Source of the DNA: Acidimicrobiia bacterium
Lineage (GTDB): Bacteria > Actinomycetota > Acidimicrobiia > Acidimicrobiales > SZUA-35
DNA: 33,210 bases
Assembly (NCBI GenBank): GCA_003231975.1
Contig: QIKW01000155.1
Span: 1 to 33,210, forward strand
Direction of reading: 5' to 3'
Shown: in pieces, positions 1 to 8,117 of the stretch
Numbering within the stretch: position 1 is the first letter of the stretch
How the letters are laid out: each line of letters opens with the position of its first letter
Notes under the pieces: model-generated
Told to the model about the DNA's origin: nothing
Database searches by the model: none
What the model saw: only the letters and a program-made list of their open reading frames with translations
Position numbers and translations under genes: made by a program

Positions 1-166
1 AGAGCCCGTCACGCGTGGTCGCCATCGGCGACCAGCTAGAACCCGATGACCCAGATAGCCGAAGGCGGACCTGCGAAAGCAGGTCCCAATACAATTGTCT
101 CACTCCGTGCGTAAGGTCTGAATACGGCTTCCCCCATACATCCGCTCCATTAATCGGAGTCCCAAA
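1..166. other. Hairpin-rich non-coding segment at window edge
   Basis: No convincing protein is seen here. Two perfect inverted repeats stand out: an 8-bp stem with a 3-nt loop (16-23 with 27-34) and an 8-bp stem closed by a GAAA tetraloop (67-74 with 79-86). A weaker CTCC/GGAG stem lies just before the next gene, near 149-163. There is no T-tract, so a classic rho-independent terminator is not supported. The segment could be the leader of the following gene, the tail of a structured RNA beginning outside the window, or paired terminator hairpins. I could not match it to tmRNA, RNase P RNA, SRP RNA or a riboswitch class from memory. Confidence 0.4.
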
Positions 167-1279
167 ATGCACACTGCAAACCCGTTGGAAACCAACTACC
201 CAATCCGCAGGCTGGCAAAGTCACTGGAACCAATGTGGCGCCGCGGCTGGCACCCGCTTGACATTGCCCGCCTGATTGGAGACAAAGAAAAAGCCGCGCT
301 GAACCTCTATGTGGATGCCCTCACCGTGTCTCGTGAGGGTTGGCATCCTCGAGCCGCTCCTTTGTGGGCCCAGCAGGCAAGCAGCCTCGGCGCCCAACAG
401 CCTTGGTGGCACGAAGGGCCCTATTGGCTTCAGTTCCTGGCTCGCCACAAACTAGCGGCCGCCGCGGGAGCCAAAGCTGTCGCCCTCTTCAACAGCGTCT
501 TGGTGCACCCGGCCCTGCCAGTTCTGGAGACCTCGCCGTACACACCTGGCTCTGGCGGCACCCATTCAGCTGATGCACCCGTGTTGGCCAAGGTAAGAGG
601 GCTTCTGGCCAAGGCAGAAAGAACAACCTTTCCCGAAGAAGCCGAGGCTCTGTCGGCCAAAGCCCAGCAACTGATTGCCCGCCACTCCATCAACGTGGCG
701 CTTCTGGACGCCCCAACCGACGTGCCAGGAGGTCGCCGAATCTACATCGATGCGCCGTACTCGAAACCCAAGTTCACTTTGCTTGCTGGAATCGGCAGTG
801 CAAATAACTGCCAGTGCTGCTGGGCTGAAGTTGTCGACACTGCCACCGTCGTTGGCCACCAGGCCGACATGCGCTTAACCGAAGTGTTGTTTACCTCTCT
901 GCTACTTCAGGGCACAAACGCCATATTGGCAGCTGGCTCCCAAACAAACGTGTGGGGCGAGGCAACAACACGCTCTTGGCGAAACTCGTTCTGGTATGGC
1001 TACGCGGCTCGTATTGATCAGCGACTGGAGGACGCGGCCCAGAGCGCCCGAGCAGAGCACCAGGCAACAACACAGGGCGCCAACCTGCTGCCGGTTCTGG
1101 CCGCCAGAGCAGACCAAGTGCAGCGAGTGTTTGAGGAGACATTCCCCGACATCCGAAGAATCTCAACCTCGGTGTCCAACCGCGATGGGTTGCTGGCGGG
1201 GCACCGCTTTGCCGACAAGGCCGAGCTATCGGCTGACCGTTCTGTTCCTGGCAACCAGCAGCGTCAGCTTTCGGCATAA
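167..1279 (+). CDS. DUF2786 domain protein
   Basis: This is a 370-residue protein of unknown function. Its centre, around residues 140-178, has the pattern of the DUF2786 family: KVRGLLAKAERTTFPEEAEA followed by LSAKAQQLIARHSI. The region after it resembles the domain that usually follows DUF2786. The N-terminal 100 residues are rich in Trp and Arg (for example WRRGWHP) and have no signal peptide or membrane helix, so the protein should be cytoplasmic. The start is the first ATG after the hairpin-rich leader. It ends 10 bp from the 3' end of convergent pdxH. No enzymatic role is assigned to the family, and I infer none here. Confidence 0.75.
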   Translation: MHTANPLETNYPIRRLAKSLEPMWRRGWHPLDIARLIGDKEKAALNLYVDALTVSREGWHPRAAPLWAQQASSLGAQQPWWHEGPYWLQFLARHKLAAAAGAKAVALFNSVLVHPALPVLETSPYTPGSGGTHSADAPVLAKVRGLLAKAERTTFPEEAEALSAKAQQLIARHSINVALLDAPTDVPGGRRIYIDAPYSKPKFTLLAGIGSANNCQCCWAEVVDTATVVGHQADMRLTEVLFTSLLLQGTNAILAAGSQTNVWGEATTRSWRNSFWYGYAARIDQRLEDAAQSARAEHQATTQGANLLPVLAARADQVQRVFEETFPDIRRISTSVSNRDGLLAGHRFADKAELSADRSVPGNQQRQLSA

Positions 1280-1289
1280 GGATCCACCG

Positions 1290-1925
1290 CTAGGGCGCCA
1301 ACCTCTGCACCAACCAAGCCTGGTTGGGTTGCTGTTCGTACATCAGGCGGTCATGAAGACGGCTGGGCCTCCCTTGCCAAAATTCAACTGCTGACGGCAT
1401 CAGCCGAAAGCCGCCCCAATGTTCGGGCCTTGGCACTTCGCCCGGGAAGCGGCTGGCGCACCGGGCCACCTCGGCGGCCAACACCTCCCTGCTGGCAATA
1501 GTGCTGCTCTGCTGGGAGGCCCAGGCTCCCAGTTGTGCGCCGCGAGGGCGCAGCGCGAAATAGGCATCTGAGTCGGCGTTGCTTACCACCTCTACCTGGC
1601 CGGTGATGCACACCTGACGGTGCAGGCCCAACCACGAAAACGTCGCTGCCGCGTGGGGGTTGGCCGCAAGGTGTTGGCCCTTTCGGCTTCCATAGTTTGT
1701 GTAGAACTCAAATCCACCGCCCTCCAATCCCTTCAGTAGGACGTTGCGGGCGAACGGTCGACCAAGCTCGTCTGCGGTTGCCAGCACCATCGCGTTTGGC
1801 TCGTGCAGCCCGGCGTTGACCGCATCGTCAAACCAACGCTGAAACTGGTCAAGGGGATTAGCCGTCAGGTCAGTTTCATCCAGGCCTGCGGTTTCGTATT
1901 CGTGGCGCATTCGGGCCAGATCCAC
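1290..1925 (-). CDS. pdxH: Pyridoxamine 5'-phosphate oxidase
   Basis: This FMN-dependent oxidase converts pyridoxine or pyridoxamine 5'-phosphate to pyridoxal 5'-phosphate, the last step of vitamin B6 coenzyme synthesis and salvage. Family landmarks run in order: an N-terminal MRHEYETAGL segment, NPLDQFQRW, the VLLKG and FYTNYGSRKGQ flavin-binding stretches, RPRGAQLGAWAS, and the C-terminal WGGFRLMP...EFWQGRPSRLHDR...QRLAP signature. Length is about 211 residues, close to the 218 of E. coli PdxH. The start is uncertain: a GTG at 1925 gives the N-terminal residues normally aligned in the family, while the first ATG is at 1910. A reading frame continues upstream but runs into the divergent ABC gene and is unlikely to be translated. 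Confidence 0.93.
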   Translation of the reverse strand: MDLARMRHEYETAGLDETDLTANPLDQFQRWFDDAVNAGLHEPNAMVLATADELGRPFARNVLLKGLEGGGFEFYTNYGSRKGQHLAANPHAAATFSWLGLHRQVCITGQVEVVSNADSDAYFALRPRGAQLGAWASQQSSTIASREVLAAEVARCASRFPGEVPRPEHWGGFRLMPSAVEFWQGRPSRLHDRLMYEQQPNQAWLVQRLAP

Positions 1926-1964
1926 AGCACCATTCAAGCCGATGGCGGGCGATAGCGTGGCCTG

Positions 1965-2891
1965 GTGATCAAGCAGCCCTCTTCCCCCGAGGCCGAGGAG
2001 CCGATTGAGTTGGTTGACGTCACCCTCCAGCACGGCGACCTCACCGCCGTCTCCGAAGCCAACTTCGGGGTGGCCAGGGGCGAGGTGGTGGCCCTTGTTG
2101 GGCCAAACGGGGCGGGAAAGACAACGCTCATGGAAGCGATTCAGGGCTATCTGCGGCCTTCGGCGGGCAAGGTTCGGGTGTTCGGGCAGAACCCTGCCAC
2201 CAGCCGCGCAAACATAGCTGGGCGCTGGGGGGTGATGCCCCAGAATGGCGGCCTGCCGATGGGGCTTACCGTTGGCGAGTGTGTTGCCCTTTTCGCCGAA
2301 CTTCACGGTTGCTCAGTCGAGCCATCCGAGATTCTGAATTTGACCGGGTTGGCCGGTCTGGCCAAGCGTCGCTGGCGGCGGCTAAGCGGCGGCGAGCAAC
2401 AACGGCTCAGCCTTGCCATCGCCTTGTGCGGGGGCCAAGACCTGATGCTGCTTGATGAGCCAACAGCAGCGGTTGACTCAGCAGGCAGAGACCTGGTTCT
2501 GAATCTCATAACCCAGCGAGCCGCCAACGGCACCTCGGTTCTGCTGACCACCCACCGCTTCGACGACGTTGAACGGGTGGCATCCAGAGTTGTGATGATC
2601 AATCAGGGCAGGATCGTGTGCAATCAGTCTGTCGACTCCCTCACGGTGGACACCGAACACATCAGATTCACCGCCCCGGCAGAGCTTGACACACGGCGCC
2701 TGGCAGAATTGGTTGGGCCAGTGACCGAGAAATCGCCCGGTCGGTTCGAGGTGACCGTTGCGCCAGAGCCCGCCAACCTTGCTGCGGTTGTTTCGTGGCT
2801 TGCTGGTGAAGGGGTTGCGCCCGAGTTGGTTACCGCCGGGCGCACCTCGCTTGAGGCCCGATTCCGAGAACTAACAGGAGGCGCGGGATGA
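1965..2891 (+). CDS. ABC transporter ATP-binding protein
   Basis: This is the nucleotide-binding subunit of an ABC exporter, 308 residues. It shows a Walker A GPNGAGKTTL near residue 47, a Q-loop (MPQNGG), the signature LSGGEQQRLSLA, a Walker B LMLLDEPTAAVD and an H-loop LLTTHR. A C-terminal extension of about 90 residues follows, as in drug- and antibiotic-type ATPases that pair with ABC-2 permeases. The start is a GTG about 40 bp from the divergent pdxH start, with only a weak ribosome site. Its stop overlaps the permease start by four bases (ATGA), so the two are translationally coupled. The exported substrate cannot be told from the sequence. Confidence 0.9.
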   Translation: MIKQPSSPEAEEPIELVDVTLQHGDLTAVSEANFGVARGEVVALVGPNGAGKTTLMEAIQGYLRPSAGKVRVFGQNPATSRANIAGRWGVMPQNGGLPMGLTVGECVALFAELHGCSVEPSEILNLTGLAGLAKRRWRRLSGGEQQRLSLAIALCGGQDLMLLDEPTAAVDSAGRDLVLNLITQRAANGTSVLLTTHRFDDVERVASRVVMINQGRIVCNQSVDSLTVDTEHIRFTAPAELDTRRLAELVGPVTEKSPGRFEVTVAPEPANLAAVVSWLAGEGVAPELVTAGRTSLEARFRELTGGAG

Positions 2892-3607
2892 AACAAAGAG
2901 TTGCGGCGCTTGTTCGGGCCGACCTCAGATCTGCAATCCGAGACGGTGAACAGTTGCTGCTTACCTTTGGAATCCCCTTGGTTTTGCTGGTCTTCTTTAG
3001 CACCATTGACCTGCTGCCAACCGGAAACCGCGAACCTGTCGACTACTTGGCACCCGGCATTCTGGCCCTAGCGTTGCTGTCAATTGCGTTTGTTCGCTTG
3101 GCCATCGGCCTCGGGTTCGACCGAAGCTTCGGTGCCATCAAACGTTTCGCCGTTACCCCCCTTCGGGTTGGGGAGTTCCTGGCGGCGAAGGTGGCGGTCA
3201 CGATTGTGCTCTTCGCGGTCCAGATGATGCTGCTGGCAGCTGTCGGGCTGGCCCTCGGCTGGCAACCCAGCCTCAACTGGCTTCTAGCGGTGGCGGTTGG
3301 CCTAGGCGTGCTGGCCTTTATTGGCTTGGGTTTTGTGGTGGCCAGCCTCGCCGAAGGGCTCAAGGCGCTGGCCGTCGCCAACGCCCTCTACATAGCCCTG
3401 CTACTGCTCAGCGGCCTACTCTTCGAACTCGGTCGACTGCCCTCGTGGCTTCAGCCCGTGGTGAAGCTTTTGCCATCCACTGCCGTTGCCGAACTGTTTC
3501 GGGAAACCCTAGCCGGGGCCTCCGGCCCGTCTTGGGCCTGGCTGACCCTTGGGGCCTGGGCCGTGGCCGCTCCCCTTGCCGCCCTCCGCCTCTTCAAGTA
3601 CACCTAA
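2888..3607 (+). CDS. ABC-2 type transporter permease
   Basis: This 239-residue membrane protein has about six predicted hydrophobic helices and the ABC-2 layout. There is a short cytoplasmic N-terminus (VRADLRSAIRDGEQ), a first helix near residues 24-42, and the characteristic cytoplasmic segment GAIKRFAVTPLRVGEFLAAK before the next helices. It should form the membrane channel for the ATPase just upstream. The start is decided by an AGGAGG ribosome site at 2876-2881, six bases before the ATG, overlapping the stop of the ATPase gene. The substrate is unknown. Confidence 0.88.
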   Translation: MKQRVAALVRADLRSAIRDGEQLLLTFGIPLVLLVFFSTIDLLPTGNREPVDYLAPGILALALLSIAFVRLAIGLGFDRSFGAIKRFAVTPLRVGEFLAAKVAVTIVLFAVQMMLLAAVGLALGWQPSLNWLLAVAVGLGVLAFIGLGFVVASLAEGLKALAVANALYIALLLLSGLLFELGRLPSWLQPVVKLLPSTAVAELFRETLAGASGPSWAWLTLGAWAVAAPLAALRLFKYT

Positions 3608-3620
3608 CCAAGGCTGCCCG

Positions 3621-4637
3621 TTGCCATCCACCCGCACTCCTTCCTCCTGGCACAATCTCGCCGGCCTCCTCGTTGTGTTTGCTCTGCTGGCGGCTGCTTG
3701 CAGTGGACCCGACCAGGGGTCGGAACAGGCGGCCGAACAGGCAAGATCGTCTGGTTCCGGGCAACTGCATGTGGAAGGTCACCGAGGAGCCCGGGGCCTC
3801 AAGCCAGAAAACACTCTGCCAGGATTCGAAACAGCGTTAGACGTTGGCGTCACCACCTTGGAGCTTGACCTTCACTTCTTGGCCGACGGCCAAGTTGTGG
3901 TGTGGCACGACAAGTCGCTGGGATCCGACAAGTGCCGGTTCGCCGACCAGGTTGATCCGAACCGAGAGTTCCCTCAGGAAGGGGTACCGATTGCCTCCTT
4001 GACCGAGGCCGACCTCAAAGACTACGAGTGCGACCTGAACCCCGACCCTCGTCGCTTCCCCAATCAGGAGAACAGCCCAACCCAGATCTACGGGCACCAG
4101 TATCAGCCCATCACGTTGGCTGCCGTTTTTGACTTGGTTGATGCGTACGTCACCTCCCCAACCAAAACCGGGGAGCAGCGGGCGGGGGCCGCCGTTGTGC
4201 AGTTCAACATTGAGACAAAGCGAGACCCAGCCGACCCTGCCTCCATTGGCGACGGCTTTGACGGAGTCAATCCTGGCCCGTTCGAACTGGCTGTGCTCGC
4301 CGTTGTTGCAGCGGCCGATATGGCTGACCGTGTGGTCATCCAGAGTTTCGATCACCGGTCGTTGTGGGCGATCCGCTCGGTCGATGCCGACATTCGGTTG
4401 GCGGCCCTAACGGTGAACGAGGCACCTGACCTGGCCGCGTACGCGGCGGGCGGGGCCAGCATCTGGTCGCCAAACTTCCGGGCGATCAGTCCGGAGCTGA
4501 TTGCCGAAGCACACGCCGAGGGTCTGCTGGTAATCCCCTGGACTGTGAATGACCGCGAGGACATGCTTGCGGTAATTGCGCAAGGGGCCGACGGACTGAT
4601 TACCGACCGGCCCGACATCGCCGCTGCTCTTCCTTAG
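3621..4637 (+). CDS. Glycerophosphodiester phosphodiesterase lipoprotein
   Basis: The protein belongs to the GDPD family, which hydrolyses glycerophosphodiesters to sn-glycerol 3-phosphate and an alcohol. Catalytic landmarks are EGHRGARGLKPENT, then LELDLHFLADGQVVVWHD with its metal-binding acidic residues and general-acid histidine, and a C-terminal VNDREDM...GADGLITDRPD. The N-terminus is a lipoprotein signal peptide (LAGLLVVFALLAAAC) with an LAAC lipobox, so the enzyme should be anchored outside the membrane. I chose the TTG at 3621 because it leaves a normal signal peptide and follows the permease by 13 bp with an AAGG site. An in-frame ATG at 3549 would add 24 residues and overlap the permease. 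It probably belongs to the same operon as the ABC genes. Confidence 0.87.
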   Translation: MPSTRTPSSWHNLAGLLVVFALLAAACSGPDQGSEQAAEQARSSGSGQLHVEGHRGARGLKPENTLPGFETALDVGVTTLELDLHFLADGQVVVWHDKSLGSDKCRFADQVDPNREFPQEGVPIASLTEADLKDYECDLNPDPRRFPNQENSPTQIYGHQYQPITLAAVFDLVDAYVTSPTKTGEQRAGAAVVQFNIETKRDPADPASIGDGFDGVNPGPFELAVLAVVAAADMADRVVIQSFDHRSLWAIRSVDADIRLAALTVNEAPDLAAYAAGGASIWSPNFRAISPELIAEAHAEGLLVIPWTVNDREDMLAVIAQGADGLITDRPDIAAALP

Positions 4638-4640
4638 GCG

Positions 4641-5957
4641 TCAATCCACCAAATCGGCAACCCGTTTGGAAGACTTCCTGGTCTTCAGATCGAAGTGCCA
4701 CACCACCGTTGTGAGGGCCAACCCAATCATGATGTTGGTTTCTGTACCGCCGGTCCACAACTTCACGCCGGTGGAAAGAAGCGCGGCCGAAATGAGGATC
4801 CGCACCAGTGACCCCTCATAGGGGGCCTTCGCCGCGAACAGGCCTTGGATTTCGAATCGTTTCACGATGCTGAGCAGAACCATCAAGAACACAAAGCTCA
4901 GCCCGATCAGGGGTGCTTTCTGAACGAACCAGTCAAGCGTTCCAACATCCGCGGTTGGCAGTCCGTCCACCAACAACAGCGCAACTCCAGCCACAACCGC
5001 GGCAGTAAAATGCCACAGGTAGACACTCATCCCAACGCTGCCAAGGACAGCGACCGTTTTGAACGACTTGGCCGACTTTGTGAGCCAGGTGTTGATGGAA
5101 GGAGCCAAAAACAGAGCGGTTGAGCAATACGCGATGCCAAAGAGCATCAGCGCAATCGACGGAGGCTGCGTTGGTTCGAAGGTCTCCTGGCCGTCGGTCA
5201 CCATGGAAGCTCTCCACGGCCCAAGCTTGACGACCACATAGGTAGTGATCCACATCGTTGGCGCAATCACGGCCAACTGCCTGCGAGATGGCACAAAGCC
5301 GTCCTTCCAGGCGAAGCCCATGATCTGGAAGATCAACCAGCCAATGACCCAGTTCACACTTTGAATCAGCGGGACCCCCAGGATTCCAAGAACCTCGAAT
5401 GCAATGAACGCAGAACCGATGCCGGCAAAGAACGCCATTGGCCTCTTGCGAAACAGCGGCAGCGTGATCGGAGCGATCGCGGTGTCGATGGTGTAGTTGG
5501 CCAGGAACCACAGCGGTATGGCGGCCGCGGCTGCTCCCTGGAATGCCATATCACCAACGCCCAATGCAGAGCCTGCTCCCAAAGCCACAATCCAGAAGTA
5601 GGCCAGAATCATTGTTGGCAGCATCATGCGGCGAAGGCGATTCGCCACCCAGTCCTGAGGGGTTCCGCCCTTGCGGTTGTGGGAGTCAAGGGACACCGCT
5701 GACGAAAAGCCGCCTGCCAGGAAGAACAAAGGCATGACCTGAAAGGCCCAGGTGATCCAGGCCAGCGAGTAGTCGAATTCGAGAGCGTTCCCGGCAACAA
5801 TCCCGCCGTCATCGTCCTTGAAGACAACAATGGCCATCCAGTGGCCGAACGCCACGGCGACCATGGCTATTGCCTTATAGAAGTCAACCGCCCTGTTGCG
5901 GTCGGGCTTAACTTCAGAGACCAGGTCTCCAACATTGATGGTTTTTTCAGTCGACAT
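4641..5957 (-). CDS. Acyltransferase 3 family membrane protein
   Basis: This 438-residue polytopic protein has about ten hydrophobic helices. The N-terminal region reads PDRNRAVDFYKAIAMVAVAF followed by GHW, the arrangement of the acyltransferase-3 superfamily, in which an early Arg and a His in the first helix are important for moving acyl groups across or at the membrane. The following AWITWAFQVMPLFFLAGGFS stretch is also typical. Substrates in the family include sugars, peptidoglycan and lipids; nothing nearby narrows this down. It is a single gene: convergent with the GDPD gene (3 bp apart) and about 100 bp downstream of the oxidase operon on the same strand. The start ATG lies 17 residues before the conserved PDRNR motif. 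Confidence 0.8.
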   Translation of the reverse strand: MSTEKTINVGDLVSEVKPDRNRAVDFYKAIAMVAVAFGHWMAIVVFKDDDGGIVAGNALEFDYSLAWITWAFQVMPLFFLAGGFSSAVSLDSHNRKGGTPQDWVANRLRRMMLPTMILAYFWIVALGAGSALGVGDMAFQGAAAAAIPLWFLANYTIDTAIAPITLPLFRKRPMAFFAGIGSAFIAFEVLGILGVPLIQSVNWVIGWLIFQIMGFAWKDGFVPSRRQLAVIAPTMWITTYVVVKLGPWRASMVTDGQETFEPTQPPSIALMLFGIAYCSTALFLAPSINTWLTKSAKSFKTVAVLGSVGMSVYLWHFTAAVVAGVALLLVDGLPTADVGTLDWFVQKAPLIGLSFVFLMVLLSIVKRFEIQGLFAAKAPYEGSLVRILISAALLSTGVKLWTGGTETNIMIGLALTTVVWHFDLKTRKSSKRVADLVD

Positions 5958-6058
5958 CCCGCAGCCAATCAGATCGCTACGGGCTTGTCTCGGCCCAAGG
6001 GAGCGCTACCTGTAGAAGAAAGACAGGATGCAGTTCCGGCGGCTAGTTTCGCTCAGGT

Positions 6059-6949
6059 CTAGCGGCTGAGGGCCTCAGAGGCCTCGGCGGAGTCTTGCGC
6101 CTCTCTATCGCGGGCGGTGCGATCAAGCCGAGCTTGGCGGTCCCGGTCGGTTTCCTCAATTGCCCACTTTGCGAAAATGAACACGATTATCAACCACAGG
6201 ACAAAGCCCCCGAGGAGCTTCATTACCAGTCCGGCAGCCTGCTGGTCTATTACGACGCTGATCCCGAAGAGCCGGTCGGGAGTGTCGTAGTTGGGGTAGA
6301 CAACTCCTTCGGCAAATAGCAGCCAAGCGCCCGGGATGGTTGGGATGATCGACATGGAAAACAGGTACAGGCACTGAAGCATCGGTGGCAGCCGCCACTC
6401 TGTGACCGCGCTGATAACCGGTTGCCACATCAACAAACCGGCACTGAAGATGGCCACGTGAAAGACAAAGTGGGCAGCGCCGTTGCTGGATGAAAGCTCA
6501 ACTACGGCAGACCAGTGAAGGAACAGCGCCACCGCGTTGAAGGTGATGCCGGCGAACAGCGGGCGAGAAACCGTTGCGAACCACCGCCAGAGCCGGGTCT
6601 CGGTGCCAAGGACAAGCTCGAGCAGCCAACGCGGGGTGGCCAACACGAAAGCCGCTGGCAGGAAGGTTGAGATAAGCATGTGCTGGAACATGTGCACCGC
6701 ATACAGGTGATCCTCGGCAATGTCATGAATCGGCCAGTCTGAGGCGGCCCACATGCCAAGCACTCCTGCCAGGTACCAGAGCTTCTGGCCGCGAGAGATC
6801 GGATCGAACCCAGCGGCAACTGCCTTTGGTTCCACCACCCGAGACGCAAACCAGGCAAGGGCGGCCGCGCCGAGAACCAGAATCCAGACCTCTGGATGAG
6901 CGTCCCACGGCACGGTGGCCACTTCTGCTTGTGACTGGGCAAAGACCAC
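6059..6949 (-). CDS. ctaG: Cytochrome c oxidase assembly protein, CtaG (caa3) family
   Basis: This is an integral membrane protein of about 296 residues with roughly seven helices, matching the caa3-type CtaG family needed for assembly of aa3/caa3 oxidases. Visible landmarks are HMFQHMLISTFLPAAFVLATP, the FLHW and FHVAIF histidine-containing helices, and YNxPDRLFGISVVIDQQAAG. The C-terminus is a charged, Arg/Asp/Glu-rich tail. It is the last gene of the eight-gene oxidase operon. The start is unsure: a GTG at 6949 lies just after the stop of the upstream gene, while a TTG at 6982 would give a 26-bp overlap. Neither has a strong ribosome site. Confidence 0.85.
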   Translation of the reverse strand: MVFAQSQAEVATVPWDAHPEVWILVLGAAALAWFASRVVEPKAVAAGFDPISRGQKLWYLAGVLGMWAASDWPIHDIAEDHLYAVHMFQHMLISTFLPAAFVLATPRWLLELVLGTETRLWRWFATVSRPLFAGITFNAVALFLHWSAVVELSSSNGAAHFVFHVAIFSAGLLMWQPVISAVTEWRLPPMLQCLYLFSMSIIPTIPGAWLLFAEGVVYPNYDTPDRLFGISVVIDQQAAGLVMKLLGGFVLWLIIVFIFAKWAIEETDRDRQARLDRTARDREAQDSAEASEALSR

Positions 6950-6956
6950 GGTCGGC

Positions 6957-7310
6957 TCAGATCTGAAAGTCAAAGGCGGCAATCATCACGATGTACACCA
7001 GCACAGCTGTCACGAGGCCGAAGCTGAAAAGGATTGTGAAAACATTCCCGTTTATGATCGACAGGTCGTATTTCAGGTGCATGAACCAGCCGGCAACGAG
7101 AACGAACTTCACAACCATCATGGCCAGCAGTGGGACAACCAGAGCCACACCATCTAAGGGGAGGTAGGACCAAAGCACCTCGACCGCTGTGAGCACAGCC
7201 AGAATAGCGAACACCTGCCAGTAGGCAGTTTCGGTTGGATGATCGCCATGGTCTGAGGAGTGACCCAGTCCGCCGTCGGCAACCGCTGTTTCAAGTGTTG
7301 TTTCAGCCAT
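6957..7310 (-). CDS. Cytochrome c oxidase subunit IV, prokaryotic (COX4_pro) type
   Basis: This small 117-residue membrane protein has three helices, like the bacterial subunit IV/CtaF/CyoD group. After a His/Asp-rich head (DGGLGHSSDHGDHPTETAYW) come the hydrophobic segments. The second contains VVKFVLVAGWFMHLKYD, the recognisable family motif, and the third is LVTAVLVYIVMIAAF. It is a non-catalytic subunit thought to help assemble or stabilise subunits I and II. It follows ctaE by 9 bp and precedes ctaG, a common order in caa3 operons. A second, CtaF-like protein is encoded at 11450-12226, so the operon has two different candidates for subunit IV. Confidence 0.87.
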   Translation of the reverse strand: MAETTLETAVADGGLGHSSDHGDHPTETAYWQVFAILAVLTAVEVLWSYLPLDGVALVVPLLAMMVVKFVLVAGWFMHLKYDLSIINGNVFTILFSFGLVTAVLVYIVMIAAFDFQI

Positions 7311-7319
7311 TGGTGATTC

Positions 7320-8117
7320 CTAGGGAATGAGGTAGACGATAGTGAAGATAAGCACCCAAACGATGTCAACGAAATGCCAGTAAAGCCCTACCAGTTCAAC
7401 GGTTTCGGCCCGATCAGATCGGAGCTTGCCCCGAAAGGAAAGGATGAGCAACGAAACCAGCATCAGGATGCCGCCGGTTACGTGAATACCGTGGAAGCCG
7501 GTGAGGGTATAGAACGCCGAGCCGAACAGGCTGCCGCCAAAGGTGAGGCCTTCACGGTAGAAGGCGGTGAACTCATAGATCTGGCCGCCGACGAAGATGG
7601 AGCCCAACAGGGCGGTGGCGCCCAACCAGATCCGCTGGTTCTTGTAGTCTCCATCAACGGTTGCCTTGTGGGCCAAGACCATGCACAGGGAACTCATGAG
7701 AAGCACAAATGAGCTGAACGAGGTGAAGGGAATGTCGAAAATCGGCTCAACCGATCCCACTTCTGCCATCTCTTGAAAGATGTACGGAAGGTCTGACAGC
7801 GTGCCGCGGACTCCCGCGTCGGCCATGGTCTGAACTTGCTCAGCAGGCAGCAGACCTTCAATGACGTCGGGGTTGCCAACAACCAACTCGCTCAAGAAGC
7901 GGGCCTTCGAGAGAAGGAACGTGCTTATGAGGGCGCCGAACAGCAAGCATTCCGAACCCAGAAACAGCCACATTGCCAGCTTCATGTTTGAGAGGCCCAA
8001 GGAGGTTTCGGGGTGCTCTGAGTGGGCGCCTGCCTCGGCAGCCACTACCTCCTGGGGCTCTTTCATGGCATCGGGTTCAGCTGCTGCGTCGACGGGGTCG
8101 TCGGCCAGGTCGGTCAT
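7320..8117 (-). CDS. ctaE: Cytochrome c oxidase subunit III
   Basis: This 265-residue membrane protein is a canonical subunit III. After an acidic/Ala-rich N-terminal tail of about 45 residues it reads MKLAMWLFLGSECLLFGALI, with the conserved glutamate, then NQRIWLGATALLGSIFVGGQ, YTLTGFHGIHVTGGI and VGLYWHFVDIVWVLIF, with the His and Asp residues typical of the family. Subunit III stabilises the catalytic subunit and proton uptake. The loop between helices 1 and 2 is longer than usual, with about 60 residues between STFLLSKA and DIPFTSFSS. The start ATG overlaps the ctaD stop in an ATGA, so the two are coupled. Confidence 0.94.
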   Translation of the reverse strand: MTDLADDPVDAAAEPDAMKEPQEVVAAEAGAHSEHPETSLGLSNMKLAMWLFLGSECLLFGALISTFLLSKARFLSELVVGNPDVIEGLLPAEQVQTMADAGVRGTLSDLPYIFQEMAEVGSVEPIFDIPFTSFSSFVLLMSSLCMVLAHKATVDGDYKNQRIWLGATALLGSIFVGGQIYEFTAFYREGLTFGGSLFGSAFYTLTGFHGIHVTGGILMLVSLLILSFRGKLRSDRAETVELVGLYWHFVDIVWVLIFTIVYLIP

